Origin: Psychrobacillus faecigallinarum
Lineage (GTDB): Bacteria; Bacillota; Bacilli; Bacillales_A; Planococcaceae
NCBI RefSeq assembly: GCF_014836595.1
Contig: NZ_JACSQO010000005.1
Coordinates: 1-64,000, forward strand
Length of the DNA stretch: 64,000 nt
Direction: 5' to 3'
The translations under genes were made by a program, and so were the position numbers. Positions 9,138-18,151 of this stretch are shown here, piece after piece; position 1 is the first letter of the stretch; the number at the start of each line of letters is the position of its first letter. Under the pieces are notes generated by a model that was given only the letters and a program-made list of their open reading frames with translations, was not told the origin of the DNA and searched no databases.

Positions 9138-9482
9138 TTACGCCCCTATTCATAATTTCAGATATTTCAATATTAATCGAATGTTATATTAAAATATAAT
9201 AAATTAAATAGTAATAAAAGTATATATTTTTTTACTTACCTTAATAAATTTCCTAAAACAAGATAAAAACTTAAAAATATTATTATTTATTAGTAACCTT
9301 TTAAATCCTCATTATGCCCTAACATACTCTATTAATTTTGAATTTCTCTATGTTTTATAGAATTCTAACCCAACCAATCAATTTCTTACTATTATAACAA
9401 TTCTAAATATTAACTTTACATCATCCTTATAAAGGCTTTAATATAGATATATGTTTCACAATTATCTTTAGGGGGTTTGGGA
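9138..9482. other. AT-rich divergent intergenic region
   Basis: About 345 bases between the YfcC-type gene and the liv-type operon, almost entirely A/T. Apart from one candidate promoter for the liv operon I see no gene, hairpin or riboswitch in it. Confidence 0.6.
9415..9443 (+). promoter_or_regulatory. Candidate SigA-type promoter of the liv-type operon
   Basis: TTTACA (9415-9420), a 17-base spacer and TTAATA (9438-9443) stand about 40 bases before the substrate-binding protein start. The -10 is imperfect, so this is a candidate only. Confidence 0.4.
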
Positions 9483-10643
9483 ATGGGAAAGACTTTTAAA
9501 AAACTATCTATTTTGCTTTCCATTATGATGTTAGTTTTATTGGCAGCTTGTGGAACGGGAGAATCTTCAACTTCAAGTGGAGAAAATAGCAAAGGCGAGA
9601 ATGGAACAATTTCAGCAAAAATTGGGGTTATCTCATACATGACAGGTCCTGGTGCTGCTTATGGAGAAGCAATCACAAATGGATTGAAATTAGCTTTAGA
9701 AGAAATTAATGAAAAAGGCGATGTAAAAATTGAGCTTGCAATTGAAGATTCAGTCGGAAAACAAGAGCAGGCATTATCTGTGGGTCAAAAATTGATGAGT
9801 CAGGACGATATTGTTGCAATCATAGGACCAACATTAAGTACAGAGATGAACGTTGTTGGACCTGAAGCTGATCTCAATGGTATCCCAATTATGGGGACTT
9901 CCACTACCGCGGCAGGTATTCCTCAGATTGGAGATTATGTATTCCGTAATTCTATACCAGAATCCCTAGCAATCCCTGCTGCATTGGAAAAAGCGGTAGA
10001 CAAATATGGAGCTAAAAAAGTTGCTATTCTATATGGAAATGATGATCTATTCACTCAGTCCGGATTCGATACGATGAAGGCAGAAGCTGAAAATATGGGG
10101 CTTGAAATTTTAACAATCGAGACCTTTCAAAAAGGACAGTCCGATTATAATGCGCAACTTACTAAGATTAAAGATCTTCAGCCAGATCTAATCTTGGCTT
10201 CCGCTCTATATAATGAGGGTGCAGTAATCATGGACCAAGCAAGAAAAATGGGGATTGATGTTCCTTTTGTTGGAGGTAATGGATTCAACTCCCCTCAAGT
10301 AATTGAAATTGCCGGAGAAGCATCTAACGGATTAATTGTTGCAACTCCTTGGTTTGCGGATAAACCAGATGAAAAAGTTCAAGCTTTTGTAGAAAAATAT
10401 GAAGAAGCGTATGGTCACAAGCCTGACCAGTTCGCTGCACAGGCCTATGATGCTCTTTATATTATTGCAGAGGCATTAAAAAATGCTGGAGAAGCAGACA
10501 GAGATGCGCTTCGTGATGCTCTGGCTGAAATTAAGGATTTAGAAGGCATCCTAGGGAAGATTTCTTTTGACAAGGACGGAGACGTAATAATGGATCCTAC
10601 AGTTCTTATCATCCAGGATGGAGAATTCCAGTTGTTTGAGTAG
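9483..10643 (+). CDS. livK: Branched-chain amino-acid-type ABC transporter substrate-binding lipoprotein
   Basis: A 386-residue periplasmic-binding-fold type I protein. Its lipoprotein signal is MGKTFKKLSILLSIMM followed by LVLLAAC, with C the lipidation cysteine, so it is anchored on the outer face of the membrane. It then has a Ser/Glu-rich linker and the LivK/AmiC-like core (KIGVISYMTGPGAAYGEAI, AIIGPTLSTEMNVVGP, GTSTTAAGIP). The start is ATG 9483 behind AGGGGG with 7 bases spacing; the in-frame TTG at 9477 lies too close. It is the first of five genes for a complete importer. The ligand could be a branched-chain amino acid, another amide or a short acid. The hydroxy-acid oxidase gene downstream hints at a non-standard substrate, but that is inference. 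Confidence 0.9.
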   Translation: MGKTFKKLSILLSIMMLVLLAACGTGESSTSSGENSKGENGTISAKIGVISYMTGPGAAYGEAITNGLKLALEEINEKGDVKIELAIEDSVGKQEQALSVGQKLMSQDDIVAIIGPTLSTEMNVVGPEADLNGIPIMGTSTTAAGIPQIGDYVFRNSIPESLAIPAALEKAVDKYGAKKVAILYGNDDLFTQSGFDTMKAEAENMGLEILTIETFQKGQSDYNAQLTKIKDLQPDLILASALYNEGAVIMDQARKMGIDVPFVGGNGFNSPQVIEIAGEASNGLIVATPWFADKPDEKVQAFVEKYEEAYGHKPDQFAAQAYDALYIIAEALKNAGEADRDALRDALAEIKDLEGILGKISFDKDGDVIMDPTVLIIQDGEFQLFE

Positions 10644-10661
10644 TTCAAAATTTAACTAATA

Positions 10662-10692
10662 CAGGTAAGGGTGCATAGCCCTTACCTTATTT
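10662..10692 (+). terminator. Hairpin between binding-protein and permease genes
   Basis: GGTAAGGG pairs with CCCTTACC (10664-10687) and is followed by TTATTTTG. As the permease gene follows only 20 bases on, it is probably a partial terminator or RNA-stabilising hairpin that keeps binding-protein mRNA more abundant than the rest. Confidence 0.6.
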
Positions 10693-10709
10693 TGAAAGGG
10701 TGAGCTTTC

Positions 10710-11594
10710 TTGCTTTTAGAACAAATCATTAACGGAATAACACTCGGAAGCATTTATGCGATCGTTGCCCTTGGATTTACGCTTGTCTTTGGAGTACTAG
10801 GTATCCTTAACATGGCCCATGGTGAGATTTTCATGATTGGTGCTTTTATAGGAGTGTTAGTAACAAGCGTATTAGGCTTACCACTGTGGGTAGCCTTTCT
10901 TTCAGCAGTAATTGTGACTGCTATCTTAGGGTACTTGTTAGAAAGAATTGCACTTCGCCCCCTACGCGGTAAACAGGGAGTTTCGCATCTAGCCCCTTTG
11001 ATCAGTACGATTGGGGTTTCCATATTATTGGAGAATCTCTCCCATCATTTATTTGGCGCAGGTAATCATCCGTTCCGCCATTCTTTTGCACAAATTCAAA
11101 TTCAAGTTGGTTCAATTACAATTTATTTAGTACAAATTTTAATTTTTGCTATTTCTATTACCTTGATGGTTGTACTTTCCTACTGGCTCGCTAAAACGAA
11201 AGCTGGAAAGGCATTACGTGCGACTGCTGAAAACTTAGAGACTGCCAGTTTACTAGGTGTGAATACGAAGCGAACCATTACAACTACCGTCATACTGGCA
11301 TCCGCTCTAGGTGGAATTGCTGGAATTCTAGTAGGCATGGCCTTTAACTCTGTTAACCCTCAGATGGGCTTATCCATGGGTTTAAAGGGTTTAGCCATCA
11401 TCATTCTAGGAGGAATGGGAAATGTAAAGGGTGCGATGGTTGGAGGATTACTCCTTGGTCTTTCAGAAACAATGATTGTTGCCTATGGAGACTCCGGATA
11501 CAGAGATGCTGTTGCATTTATCGCCATTATTTTTATCCTTCTCATAAGGCCACAGGGTATTTTCGGCAATAAAACCGCTGAGGCAGGAAGGTGA
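10710..11594 (+). CDS. livH: ABC transporter inner-membrane permease, LivH type
   Basis: A 294-residue membrane protein with about eight hydrophobic segments. It starts with LLEQIINGITLGSIYAIVAL and contains FGVLGILNMAHGEIFMIGAF, the LivH hallmark, and the cytoplasmic coupling loop AKTKAGKALRATAENLETA. It pairs with LivM to form the channel. The start codon is TTG at 10710, preceded by GAAAGGGTGAG. The C-terminal FILLIRPQGIFG motif is typical and complete. The gene is second in a tightly packed five-gene operon. Confidence 0.9.
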   Translation: MLLEQIINGITLGSIYAIVALGFTLVFGVLGILNMAHGEIFMIGAFIGVLVTSVLGLPLWVAFLSAVIVTAILGYLLERIALRPLRGKQGVSHLAPLISTIGVSILLENLSHHLFGAGNHPFRHSFAQIQIQVGSITIYLVQILIFAISITLMVVLSYWLAKTKAGKALRATAENLETASLLGVNTKRTITTTVILASALGGIAGILVGMAFNSVNPQMGLSMGLKGLAIIILGGMGNVKGAMVGGLLLGLSETMIVAYGDSGYRDAVAFIAIIFILLIRPQGIFGNKTAEAGR

Positions 11595-11601
11595 TGATGA
11601 C

Positions 11602-12582
11602 ATGCTAGGAGAAATCTTAAACCCATACCATCTACAAATTATCTCTTTCATTCTTATCAATATTATATTAGGGATAAGCATTTACATAACGCTTTCCTCT
11701 GGACAATTATCTTTAGGAAATGCAGGCTTCATGGGTATCGGAGCCTATACGTCTGCACTACTGACTATCAACTTTGAGGTTCCTCTGTATATAAGTATTA
11801 TTTTAGGCGCTTTAGTTGCAGGTGCTTTTGGGGTTCTAATCGGTATACCTGCTCTAAGGTTAAGCGGGGTTTACCTAGCTATAGCAACATTAGGCTTTGG
11901 GGAAGTAATTCGAGTAATCTTTGTAAACTGGGACTCTGTCACGAAGGGCTCGGTTGGATTGTCAGGTATACCCCATCTTGGTAGAGAACTTTTTCAATTT
12001 TTAAGAGACTTAGGCTTTGACCCAGATATGCTTGGTCTTAAAAACAATCAAGCTATCTATTTAATAGTTGTACTTGTTTTACTAATAATTACTATTTCCA
12101 TCATTTGGTTCTTTATCAGACAGAACAAGTCACGTGTAGGCAGAGCATACGCTGCTATTAAAATGGATGAAAAAGCCGCGGAAGCGATGGGTATTAATAT
12201 CACTTACTACAAAGTACTGTCCTTCACCCAGGGAGCTATTTTAGCAGGCTTCGCAGGCGCTTTATATGCCCATGTATTAGCTTATATTAGTCCAGCAGAT
12301 TTCGCTTATCACCGTGCAATAGATATTTTAATATTCTCCATTTTTGGCGGAAGTGAGGTTATTTGGGGAGCAATATTCGGCGCAACCTTTATGACGCTTC
12401 TTCCAGAAGCATTGCGATTCATCAGTGAATATAGATACATGATTTACGGAATAATTCTTATTTTGTTGATGGCTTTCCGCCCTCAAGGAATTATAGATGT
12501 CCCGGTATTAAATTGGCTAAAGAGAACATTTACATTTAAAAGGAGGGACTCCAATGGTATTAGAGCTAAAAAATATAACTAA
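11602..12582 (+). CDS. livM: ABC transporter inner-membrane permease, LivM type
   Basis: A 326-residue polytopic membrane protein of the LivM family. It contains YITLSSGQLSLGNAGFMGIG near the N-terminus, RLSGVYLAIATLGFGEVIRV, the coupling loop GRAYAAIKMDEKAAEAMGI and the C-terminal LMAFRPQGIID. It is 7 bases after livH and its 3' end overlaps livG by 29 bases, so the genes are translated as one unit. ATG 11602 lies behind GGAAGGTGATGA. The predicted role is the second half of the membrane channel. Confidence 0.9.
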   Translation: MLGEILNPYHLQIISFILINIILGISIYITLSSGQLSLGNAGFMGIGAYTSALLTINFEVPLYISIILGALVAGAFGVLIGIPALRLSGVYLAIATLGFGEVIRVIFVNWDSVTKGSVGLSGIPHLGRELFQFLRDLGFDPDMLGLKNNQAIYLIVVLVLLIITISIIWFFIRQNKSRVGRAYAAIKMDEKAAEAMGINITYYKVLSFTQGAILAGFAGALYAHVLAYISPADFAYHRAIDILIFSIFGGSEVIWGAIFGATFMTLLPEALRFISEYRYMIYGIILILLMAFRPQGIIDVPVLNWLKRTFTFKRRDSNGIRAKKYN

Positions 12583-13327
12583 AAACTTTGGTGGTATCTC
12601 TGCTTTAACTGATGTTTCTTTCCAAATCAACGAAGGAGAGATATTCGGCTTAATCGGCCCTAACGGTGCTGGTAAAACAACTATGTTTAATGTAATCACG
12701 AATATGTTCGCCCCTACCTCTGGGGAAATTCTTTTTCTCGGAGAAAATATTTCTGGTATTAAGCCACATAAAATCACTGATAAAGGCATCTGTCGTACGT
12801 TTCAAAATATAAGGTTATTTTCTCAAATGTCTGTTTTGGAAAATGTTTTAGTAGGTGCCCACTGTCGAAATAAATCTGGTGTTTTAACAAGCGTACTCAG
12901 AACCAAATCTCAAAAGCATGAAGAAAAGAGTAACCATGAAGTCGCTTTAGAATTACTAGAGTTAGTAGGTCTATCGAGATATGAAGATACCATTGCAGAA
13001 AATTTAGCTTACGGTCAGCAACGAAGATTGGAAATTGCCAGAGCCTTGGCAAGTAATCCAAAGCTTTTATTATTAGACGAGCCAGCAGCTGGCATGAATG
13101 AAACAGAAACAGAGAATTTATTTGATTTGATCAAAAAGGTTCAACAGCGTGGAGTTACTGTTTTATTGATAGAGCATGACATGCCTTTTGTTATGAAGCT
13201 TTGCGACAGAATTACCGTTTTAAATTTTGGGAAGAAGCTTGCTGAAGGTACTCCAACGGAAATACAAAACAATCAAGATGTAATTGAAGCTTACCTCGGC
13301 TCAGAGGAGGATGAAGAAATTGCTTAA
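12554..13327 (+). CDS. livG: ABC transporter ATP-binding protein, LivG type
   Basis: A 257-residue ATPase with Walker A GPNGAGKTT (near residue 36), the signature region AYGQQRRLEIARAL, Walker B KLLLLDEP and the switch histidine in LIEHDM. It has the LivG-type insert around IRLFSQMSVLENVLVGAH and ends IEAYLGSEEDEEIA. ATG 12554 follows AAAAGGAGGGACTCCA, a strong ribosome binding site located inside the end of livM. It works as a heterodimer with LivF. Confidence 0.92.
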   Translation: MVLELKNITKNFGGISALTDVSFQINEGEIFGLIGPNGAGKTTMFNVITNMFAPTSGEILFLGENISGIKPHKITDKGICRTFQNIRLFSQMSVLENVLVGAHCRNKSGVLTSVLRTKSQKHEEKSNHEVALELLELVGLSRYEDTIAENLAYGQQRRLEIARALASNPKLLLLDEPAAGMNETETENLFDLIKKVQQRGVTVLLIEHDMPFVMKLCDRITVLNFGKKLAEGTPTEIQNNQDVIEAYLGSEEDEEIA

Positions 13328-14030
13328 GGTATCTGGTATTGAAACATTTTACGGGAAAATACAGGCTCTTAAAAATGTGAACCTAGTAGTAGAGCAGGGG
13401 CAGATTGTAACCCTACTTGGTGCAAATGGCGCTGGGAAAACGACTACGATGAAAACAATTGCCGGTCTGTTAAAACCGCAAAAGGGAACAGTTGAATTTT
13501 TAGGAGAAAACATTACAGGTATGAGACCAGATCAGCTTGTTCGAAAAGGTATCGCCCTTGTTCCAGAAGGGCGAGCTATCCTTTCTACGATGACCGTTCT
13601 CGAGAACCTGGAAATGGGAGCTTTCCATAGAAATGATAAGGACATAAAAAAGGATATCGAAAATGTTATGCAACAATTTCCTATTTTAAAAGAACGTGAG
13701 GACCAATTAGGAGGCACCCTTTCTGGTGGTCAGCAGCAAATGCTTGCTATAGCTAGAGCTCTACTATCTAAGCCGAAACTTTTGCTATTGGATGAGCCTT
13801 CTATGGGTCTTGCACCTTTAATCGTAGCGGATATTTTTAAAATGATTCGTGAAATTAAAGATAGCGGTACAACCGTTTTGTTGGTTGAGCAAAATGCGAA
13901 GCAGGCTCTTAAAGTAGCAGACTATGGTTATGTCATGGAGACAGGAAAAATAATTATTAACGGTGAAGCGAGTAACCTACTGGAGGACCCAAGAGTTGTC
14001 GAGGCATATTTAGGGAAAAAAACTAGTTAA
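13320..14030 (+). CDS. livF: ABC transporter ATP-binding protein, LivF type
   Basis: A 236-residue ATPase with Walker A GANGAGKTTT, signature TLSGGQQQMLAIARAL, Walker B KLLLLDEPSMGLAP and the switch histidine replaced by Q (LLVEQNA), as usual for LivF. The start is judged to be TTG 13320, giving MLKVSGIETFYGKIQAL, the normal LivF N-terminus, with AGGAGG nine bases upstream. The ATG at 13311 abuts that ribosome site and the longer ORF from 13284 runs inside livG. It overlaps the last codons of livG and closes the transporter operon. Confidence 0.9.
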   Translation: MLKVSGIETFYGKIQALKNVNLVVEQGQIVTLLGANGAGKTTTMKTIAGLLKPQKGTVEFLGENITGMRPDQLVRKGIALVPEGRAILSTMTVLENLEMGAFHRNDKDIKKDIENVMQQFPILKEREDQLGGTLSGGQQQMLAIARALLSKPKLLLLDEPSMGLAPLIVADIFKMIREIKDSGTTVLLVEQNAKQALKVADYGYVMETGKIIINGEASNLLEDPRVVEAYLGKKTS

Positions 14031-14050
14031 ATTTTGAAAGGATGATATGT

Positions 14051-15175
14051 ATGACCAGTTCTATTTCTCATGTGGAACTACCACATTCTATTTCTCTGTT
14101 AGAGCAAATGGCTTCCAAGTCTATTGAAAAAGGGCCGTTTACCTATGTCCATAGCGGAGCCGGCAATGAAAGCACGCTTCGTGCCAATGAGGCGGCCTTT
14201 GAGGATTGGTATATCGTGCCCCAGTATTTGAATGATGTGAGCTTCAGGGACACTTCAGCTACTTTACTAGGCACTACCTTTCCTTCCTCCTTTGCACTTG
14301 CACCAATCGGCGTTCAAAGTATTTTTCATCCAGAGGGTGAGCTGGCTTCAGCACGTGCTGCTGCAGCTTGTGGAGTACCCTTTATAGCTAGCACATTATC
14401 CTCTTATCCTTTAGAAGATATTGCCGCCAACCTAGGAAACACCCCTCGTTGGTATCAGTTGTATTGGTCAAACGATGAAGAAATGGCAATAAGTATGGTG
14501 CGTCGAGCAGAAAAAGCAGGATACTCGGCTATTGTAATAACGATTGATACCTCTCTTCTTGGTAATAGAGAGCGTGACTTGAATAATCGTTATTCTCCTT
14601 TAAAATTGGGAAAAGGAGCTGCAAACTACTTACACGATCCTGTCTTTCAAGGTAGGTTTGCTAGTCCTCCTTCTGCAGACGATCCAGAGGTCATCAAGAA
14701 TATTGTAGATATTATCTTTAATCCTTCATTAACATGGGAGAATCTCAAAACTATTAAGGAGCATACAAAGCTTCCTATTTTGCTTAAGGGTATTCTTCAT
14801 GAGGAAGATGCAAGAAAAGCTTTACACCACGGAGTCGATGGAATTATAGTTTCAAATCATGGAGGCAGACAGCTAGATGGATGTATTTCATCACTAGAGG
14901 CCCTCCCATCCATAGCGGAAATCGTCCAGGGGAAGATTCCGGTATTATTAGACAGCGGGATAAGACGGGGCTCTGACGTCGTAAAAGCAAAGGCACTTGG
15001 AGCAGATGTAGTTCTACTTGGCAGACCTTTTATTTATGGCCTAGCTGTTGCAGGAGAACAAGGAGTAGAGCATGTTTTACGTAATATGATTAATGATATT
15101 GATGTAACTTTAGCTTTATCTGGGTTTGCCTCGATGAAAGAGGTCAACTCCTCTCTTATTAGAAGAAAGAAATAA
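14051..15175 (+). CDS. FMN-dependent alpha-hydroxy-acid oxidase/dehydrogenase
   Basis: A 374-residue TIM-barrel flavoprotein of the L-lactate oxidase/glycolate oxidase family, which oxidises 2-hydroxy acids to 2-oxo acids. Seen in order: YVHSGAGNESTLRANEAAF (FMN and substrate entry), FALAPIGVQ, STLSSYPLEDIA, WYQLYW, ITIDTSLLGNRERDL, LLKGI, the catalytic VSNHGGRQLDG (His-Gly-Gly-Arg) near residue 270, and LLDSGIRRGSDVVKALALG-type FMN phosphate binding. Catalytic residues look intact. ATG 14051 is chosen since AAAGG lies ten bases before it. It is 20 bases below livF and shares its terminator, so it probably acts on something linked to the imported substrate; that link is inference. Confidence 0.88.
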   Translation: MTSSISHVELPHSISLLEQMASKSIEKGPFTYVHSGAGNESTLRANEAAFEDWYIVPQYLNDVSFRDTSATLLGTTFPSSFALAPIGVQSIFHPEGELASARAAAACGVPFIASTLSSYPLEDIAANLGNTPRWYQLYWSNDEEMAISMVRRAEKAGYSAIVITIDTSLLGNRERDLNNRYSPLKLGKGAANYLHDPVFQGRFASPPSADDPEVIKNIVDIIFNPSLTWENLKTIKEHTKLPILLKGILHEEDARKALHHGVDGIIVSNHGGRQLDGCISSLEALPSIAEIVQGKIPVLLDSGIRRGSDVVKAKALGADVVLLGRPFIYGLAVAGEQGVEHVLRNMINDIDVTLALSGFASMKEVNSSLIRRKK

Positions 15176-15192
15176 GTTTAGTCAGAATAGCT

Positions 15193-15232
15193 AAAGGCAA
15201 GAATGCTGAAATCATGCATTCTTGCCTTTCTA
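15193..15232 (+). terminator. Terminator of the liv-type operon
   Basis: AAAGGCAAGAATGC (15193-15206) pairs perfectly with GCATTCTTGCCTTT (15216-15229) around a 9-base loop, just below the oxidase stop codon. Confidence 0.85.
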
Positions 15233-15339
15233 AATTATATGGTTATAAGTTAGAATTCTGTGAGCAGTTGACCGATTATCAGCTTTAATCAATAGTAAAC
15301 GTCCTATTCAGCCAGATTTCCTCTAGATTTAAAGCAGCT

Positions 15340-16770
15340 CTATAAAATATCGTTAATACGTTGAACATAAGGCTCTTTATCATAGGCAGAGTATAGCAGG
15401 CTTGCTACGCGTATTGGGTCTCCAAAGAAAAATCGCTCATATATAGTTTGCCTTGTACCGAATGGACTCATCGTGAGATCCCAGGCTAGTCGAAACAATT
15501 TTACCCGCTCTACAGCAGAGGCAGCCTTAGCCTGCATATAATGATCGAGATCCTTTCTAATTGGTGAGTTAAAATCATTTTCTGTTGGAATAGACATAAG
15601 TCCGCTGGCTCCTAATAGCTGAATGATTTCTGTCAGCCTTGGGTAGATACGTGGAAAAATAGTTATAGCTGCGTGCAATGTTAATCGATCTGGCTCCATG
15701 AGTCCGAATCTATTGATTTTCGCTTCCATCTCCGACTTCATTAACAAAGCTTTTAATGATTCTAATGCGACGATCACCTCTGTCGCCTTTTCCTGCACGT
15801 GCTGGTACTCTGCTATATTAATAGTTTTAATAATTGATTGTACAATTCCTAGGACAAATTCAGTTTTAATAATCTGTCGTGCTATCACCTGATGAAGGGA
15901 GAATGAGTGGAAGGAGCTACTAATCATAAAGTCATTTGCAACGGTCGTATCATCATAAAAAAATACACGCTCCCAAGGGATTAACACATTATCAAAGACT
16001 ACAATGGTATCCATCTCTTCATACTTGGAGCTAAGTGGATAATTGAAGGTTGACTCACCACCAACTAGTGACTCACGACATATAAACTTTACTCCCTTCG
16101 TATTACTTGGGATAGAAAAGCAATAGCCCTTTCCTTCCTCTAATGAAGAACCTGTAGAGAGTACTAATATTTCATCGGTAATTCCACCCTGTGTAGCAAG
16201 AAGGCGCGCTCCTTTTATAATGATTCCTTGATCATTTTCACCAATAACCTTTGCCGCAATCGGCTCCTCTGCAGTTTCTAAATAGTAATACGCTCGATTC
16301 ACTTGGGGCTCGATAAAGCTATGAGTCAAAGTTAAATCATTTTCCCGTACATATTCATAGTAAGATCGGAAATACTGAGGGAAACAGTTTTTTTTGCCTT
16401 CTAATAATTTAACAGAAGAGGCAAATGCCATTAAGGTCGTATTCATATAATCAGGACTTCTACCCATCAATCCATGAGTTACTCGAGCCCATTCCTGCAC
16501 CATCATTCGTTTTTTTGCCAAATCTTCTTTTGACTTAGGCTCTAAAAAGGACAAGCCGACTAAATTTCCCGTGGTTGGCGAATCATAGGTTAATATTTCT
16601 TTGTATTGAGGGTCATGCTGCATATCAAACAACGCCGCCTGGGTCTTCATAATGCCTTTGAATGCCGGATGCTCTGATATGTTGCCTGTTACTTGCTTTC
16701 CATCAATCCATACTTCAGAATTCAACCTATTTATGCGTTCTATATACTGTTTTCCATTAATTGCAGGCAT
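15340..16770 (-). CDS. 4-hydroxyphenylacetate 3-hydroxylase (HpaB) family monooxygenase
   Basis: A 476-residue flavin-dependent oxygenase-component protein of the HpaB family, which uses reduced FADH2 from a separate reductase to hydroxylate phenolic rings. Motifs: INGKQYIERINRLNSEVWIDG at the N-terminus (quoted in two parts: INGKQYIERIN, VWIDGKQV), WARVTHGLMGRSPDYMN, LTHSFIEPQVNR (flavin-site region), RESLVGGESTFNYPLSSKYEEMD and DNVLIPWERVFFY. ATG 16770 is chosen as AGGAG lies 7 bases upstream; an in-frame ATG at 16776 lies within that site. No HpaC reductase gene is adjacent, so a distant reductase must serve it. The substrate is not determinable. Confidence 0.85.
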   Translation of the reverse strand: MPAINGKQYIERINRLNSEVWIDGKQVTGNISEHPAFKGIMKTQAALFDMQHDPQYKEILTYDSPTTGNLVGLSFLEPKSKEDLAKKRMMVQEWARVTHGLMGRSPDYMNTTLMAFASSVKLLEGKKNCFPQYFRSYYEYVRENDLTLTHSFIEPQVNRAYYYLETAEEPIAAKVIGENDQGIIIKGARLLATQGGITDEILVLSTGSSLEEGKGYCFSIPSNTKGVKFICRESLVGGESTFNYPLSSKYEEMDTIVVFDNVLIPWERVFFYDDTTVANDFMISSSFHSFSLHQVIARQIIKTEFVLGIVQSIIKTINIAEYQHVQEKATEVIVALESLKALLMKSEMEAKINRFGLMEPDRLTLHAAITIFPRIYPRLTEIIQLLGASGLMSIPTENDFNSPIRKDLDHYMQAKAASAVERVKLFRLAWDLTMSPFGTRQTIYERFFFGDPIRVASLLYSAYDKEPYVQRINDIL

Positions 16771-16982
16771 AAACACACTCCTAAATGTAACTTCAAATTA
16801 TTTAATTTATCTGCTTATATTATTATTTTTTTTCTAAATTGGTGACAAAGAATAAGGGGTATCATTTGACTTACTAAATTCAGTATTCTAGGATAACTAT
16901 TCAAGGAATAATTTTTTCATAATTATAAATAGTGATATATTCTCTAAATACAATTAAATAAATAATAAAGGAGTCATGCAAA

Positions 16983-17330
16983 ATGAAAAAGTTATTAGTT
17001 GCTATGGTAGGTTTGTCACTACTTGCTGGTTGCTCCGATGGACAAGAAAAAGCTACAGATGGAACACTCACCGAAAACAGCTCTAAAGCAGAACTACCAA
17101 AGCAAAACCAAGTACTAAAGGACTTTCCTGAATTCCCAATTCTAGATGACATTATTGATTTACAAGTATATGTGGCAGATATTGAGACGGATAACAAAGG
17201 GTCACGAATAATTTTCTTTGAAGATTCTGATGGCAATAAAACATATAAAAGTGTTTTTGTTAAAGACGAGAATTATTTAAAAGTCATTCAGCTTAATGAT
17301 GAAGGCATTCTTTACAATGAAATATTATAA
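16983..17330 (+). CDS. Small lipoprotein of unknown function
   Basis: A 115-residue secreted lipoprotein: MKKLLVAMVGLSLLAGC is a textbook lipobox, with cleavage before C17. A charged linker is followed by a globular part of about 75 residues with YVADIETDNKGSRIIFFEDSDG. No family recognised. ATG 16983 has GGAG nine bases upstream. It is a single-gene unit closed by a strong terminator, oriented away from the HpaB-like gene. Confidence 0.75.
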   Translation: MKKLLVAMVGLSLLAGCSDGQEKATDGTLTENSSKAELPKQNQVLKDFPEFPILDDIIDLQVYVADIETDNKGSRIIFFEDSDGNKTYKSVFVKDENYLKVIQLNDEGILYNEIL

Positions 17331-17332
17331 AA

Positions 17333-17368
17333 AACAGTCCCCGAATTCTCTCGGGGACTGTTTTTTAT
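17333..17368 (+). terminator. Strong terminator after the small lipoprotein
   Basis: AAACAGTCCCCGA pairs with TCGGGGACTGTTT around a 6-base loop (17333-17366) and is followed by a T-run. It overlaps the stop region of the lipoprotein gene. Confidence 0.9.
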
Positions 17369-17452
17369 ATTCAAGCTATAATATTTCATTAAAGTAGTCA
17401 TTCTTCAATTATCCGTGTTTTATCGGCAAAGTGGATTTTATGATATTATTTC

Positions 17453-18151
17453 TTAATTGAGCTTTGCTTTTAAAGTTTTTTCCATTTGATTAATGTAAGT
17501 AGTAATGCCATCAAACGGATTATCTATTGTTTTTCCATGACAAACCTCTAGCAGTTTCGGCCTTATATCATTTATGGCAGAAATTCCGCTTTCTGTAGCC
17601 TGCTTCATATCTCCAGTAAACATTGGCATAGGTTGATGCAGTTTTCCATTGCGCGTCGTAAATAAATCTCCGGCCAAAAGAACATCATCTAACTCATGGT
17701 AGTAAACCACATGCCCTGGGGAATGACCAGGAGTATATACTGGCTTAAGTGATCCTACATTTTGAAGCTCTCCTGCTAATTCATACAAAGACTGTGTCAG
17801 TCCGTTAGGAAGATTCTGCTCGAGCTTCTTTCGTTTTGGGTAGAGTATTTTGCCCTCTGCATACGGAATTTCTTTTGCGTGTGCAAATACCGGAACTTCC
17901 TTCCCCTTTACAATGTGCTCAACTGCACCCACATGATCTGCATGCCCATGCGTCAATACTATTCTTTTCAAGGGTCCAGCGTTTAGCTGTTCAATAAACC
18001 CCAATATTCCCTTAGCCATTTTTGGTAAGCCAGCGTCCACTAACGTAACACCGTCCTCCTCCTCCACTACCCATACTTGAACAGGTATCACTAGCCATAT
18101 CATCCAAGATCTTATGCTCCAAATATTTTCTGAAACCTGTTTAATCTTCAA
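17453..18151 (-). CDS. MBL-fold metallo-hydrolase (YflN-like)
   Basis: A 232-residue metallo-beta-lactamase-fold hydrolase with the di-metal site motif LTHGHADHVGAVEH (HxHxDH), later ligands in TPGHSPGHVVYY and LLAGDLF, and CHGKTIDNP near the end. No signal peptide is present, so it is cytoplasmic. It overlaps the TetR-type regulator gene by 11 bases on the same strand, so the two form an operon from one operator-controlled promoter. The regulator probably senses a substrate or inducer related to this enzyme. Small-molecule ester or lactone hydrolysis is plausible but not proven. Confidence 0.85.
   Translation of the reverse strand: MKIKQVSENIWSIRSWMIWLVIPVQVWVVEEEDGVTLVDAGLPKMAKGILGFIEQLNAGPLKRIVLTHGHADHVGAVEHIVKGKEVPVFAHAKEIPYAEGKILYPKRKKLEQNLPNGLTQSLYELAGELQNVGSLKPVYTPGHSPGHVVYYHELDDVLLAGDLFTTRNGKLHQPMPMFTGDMKQATESGISAINDIRPKLLEVCHGKTIDNPFDGITTYINQMEKTLKAKLN

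Noticed and set aside
9416..9640. Minus-strand frame over the liv promoter and LivK signal peptide
   Set aside because: It is a shadow of the LivK coding region and has no ribosome site.
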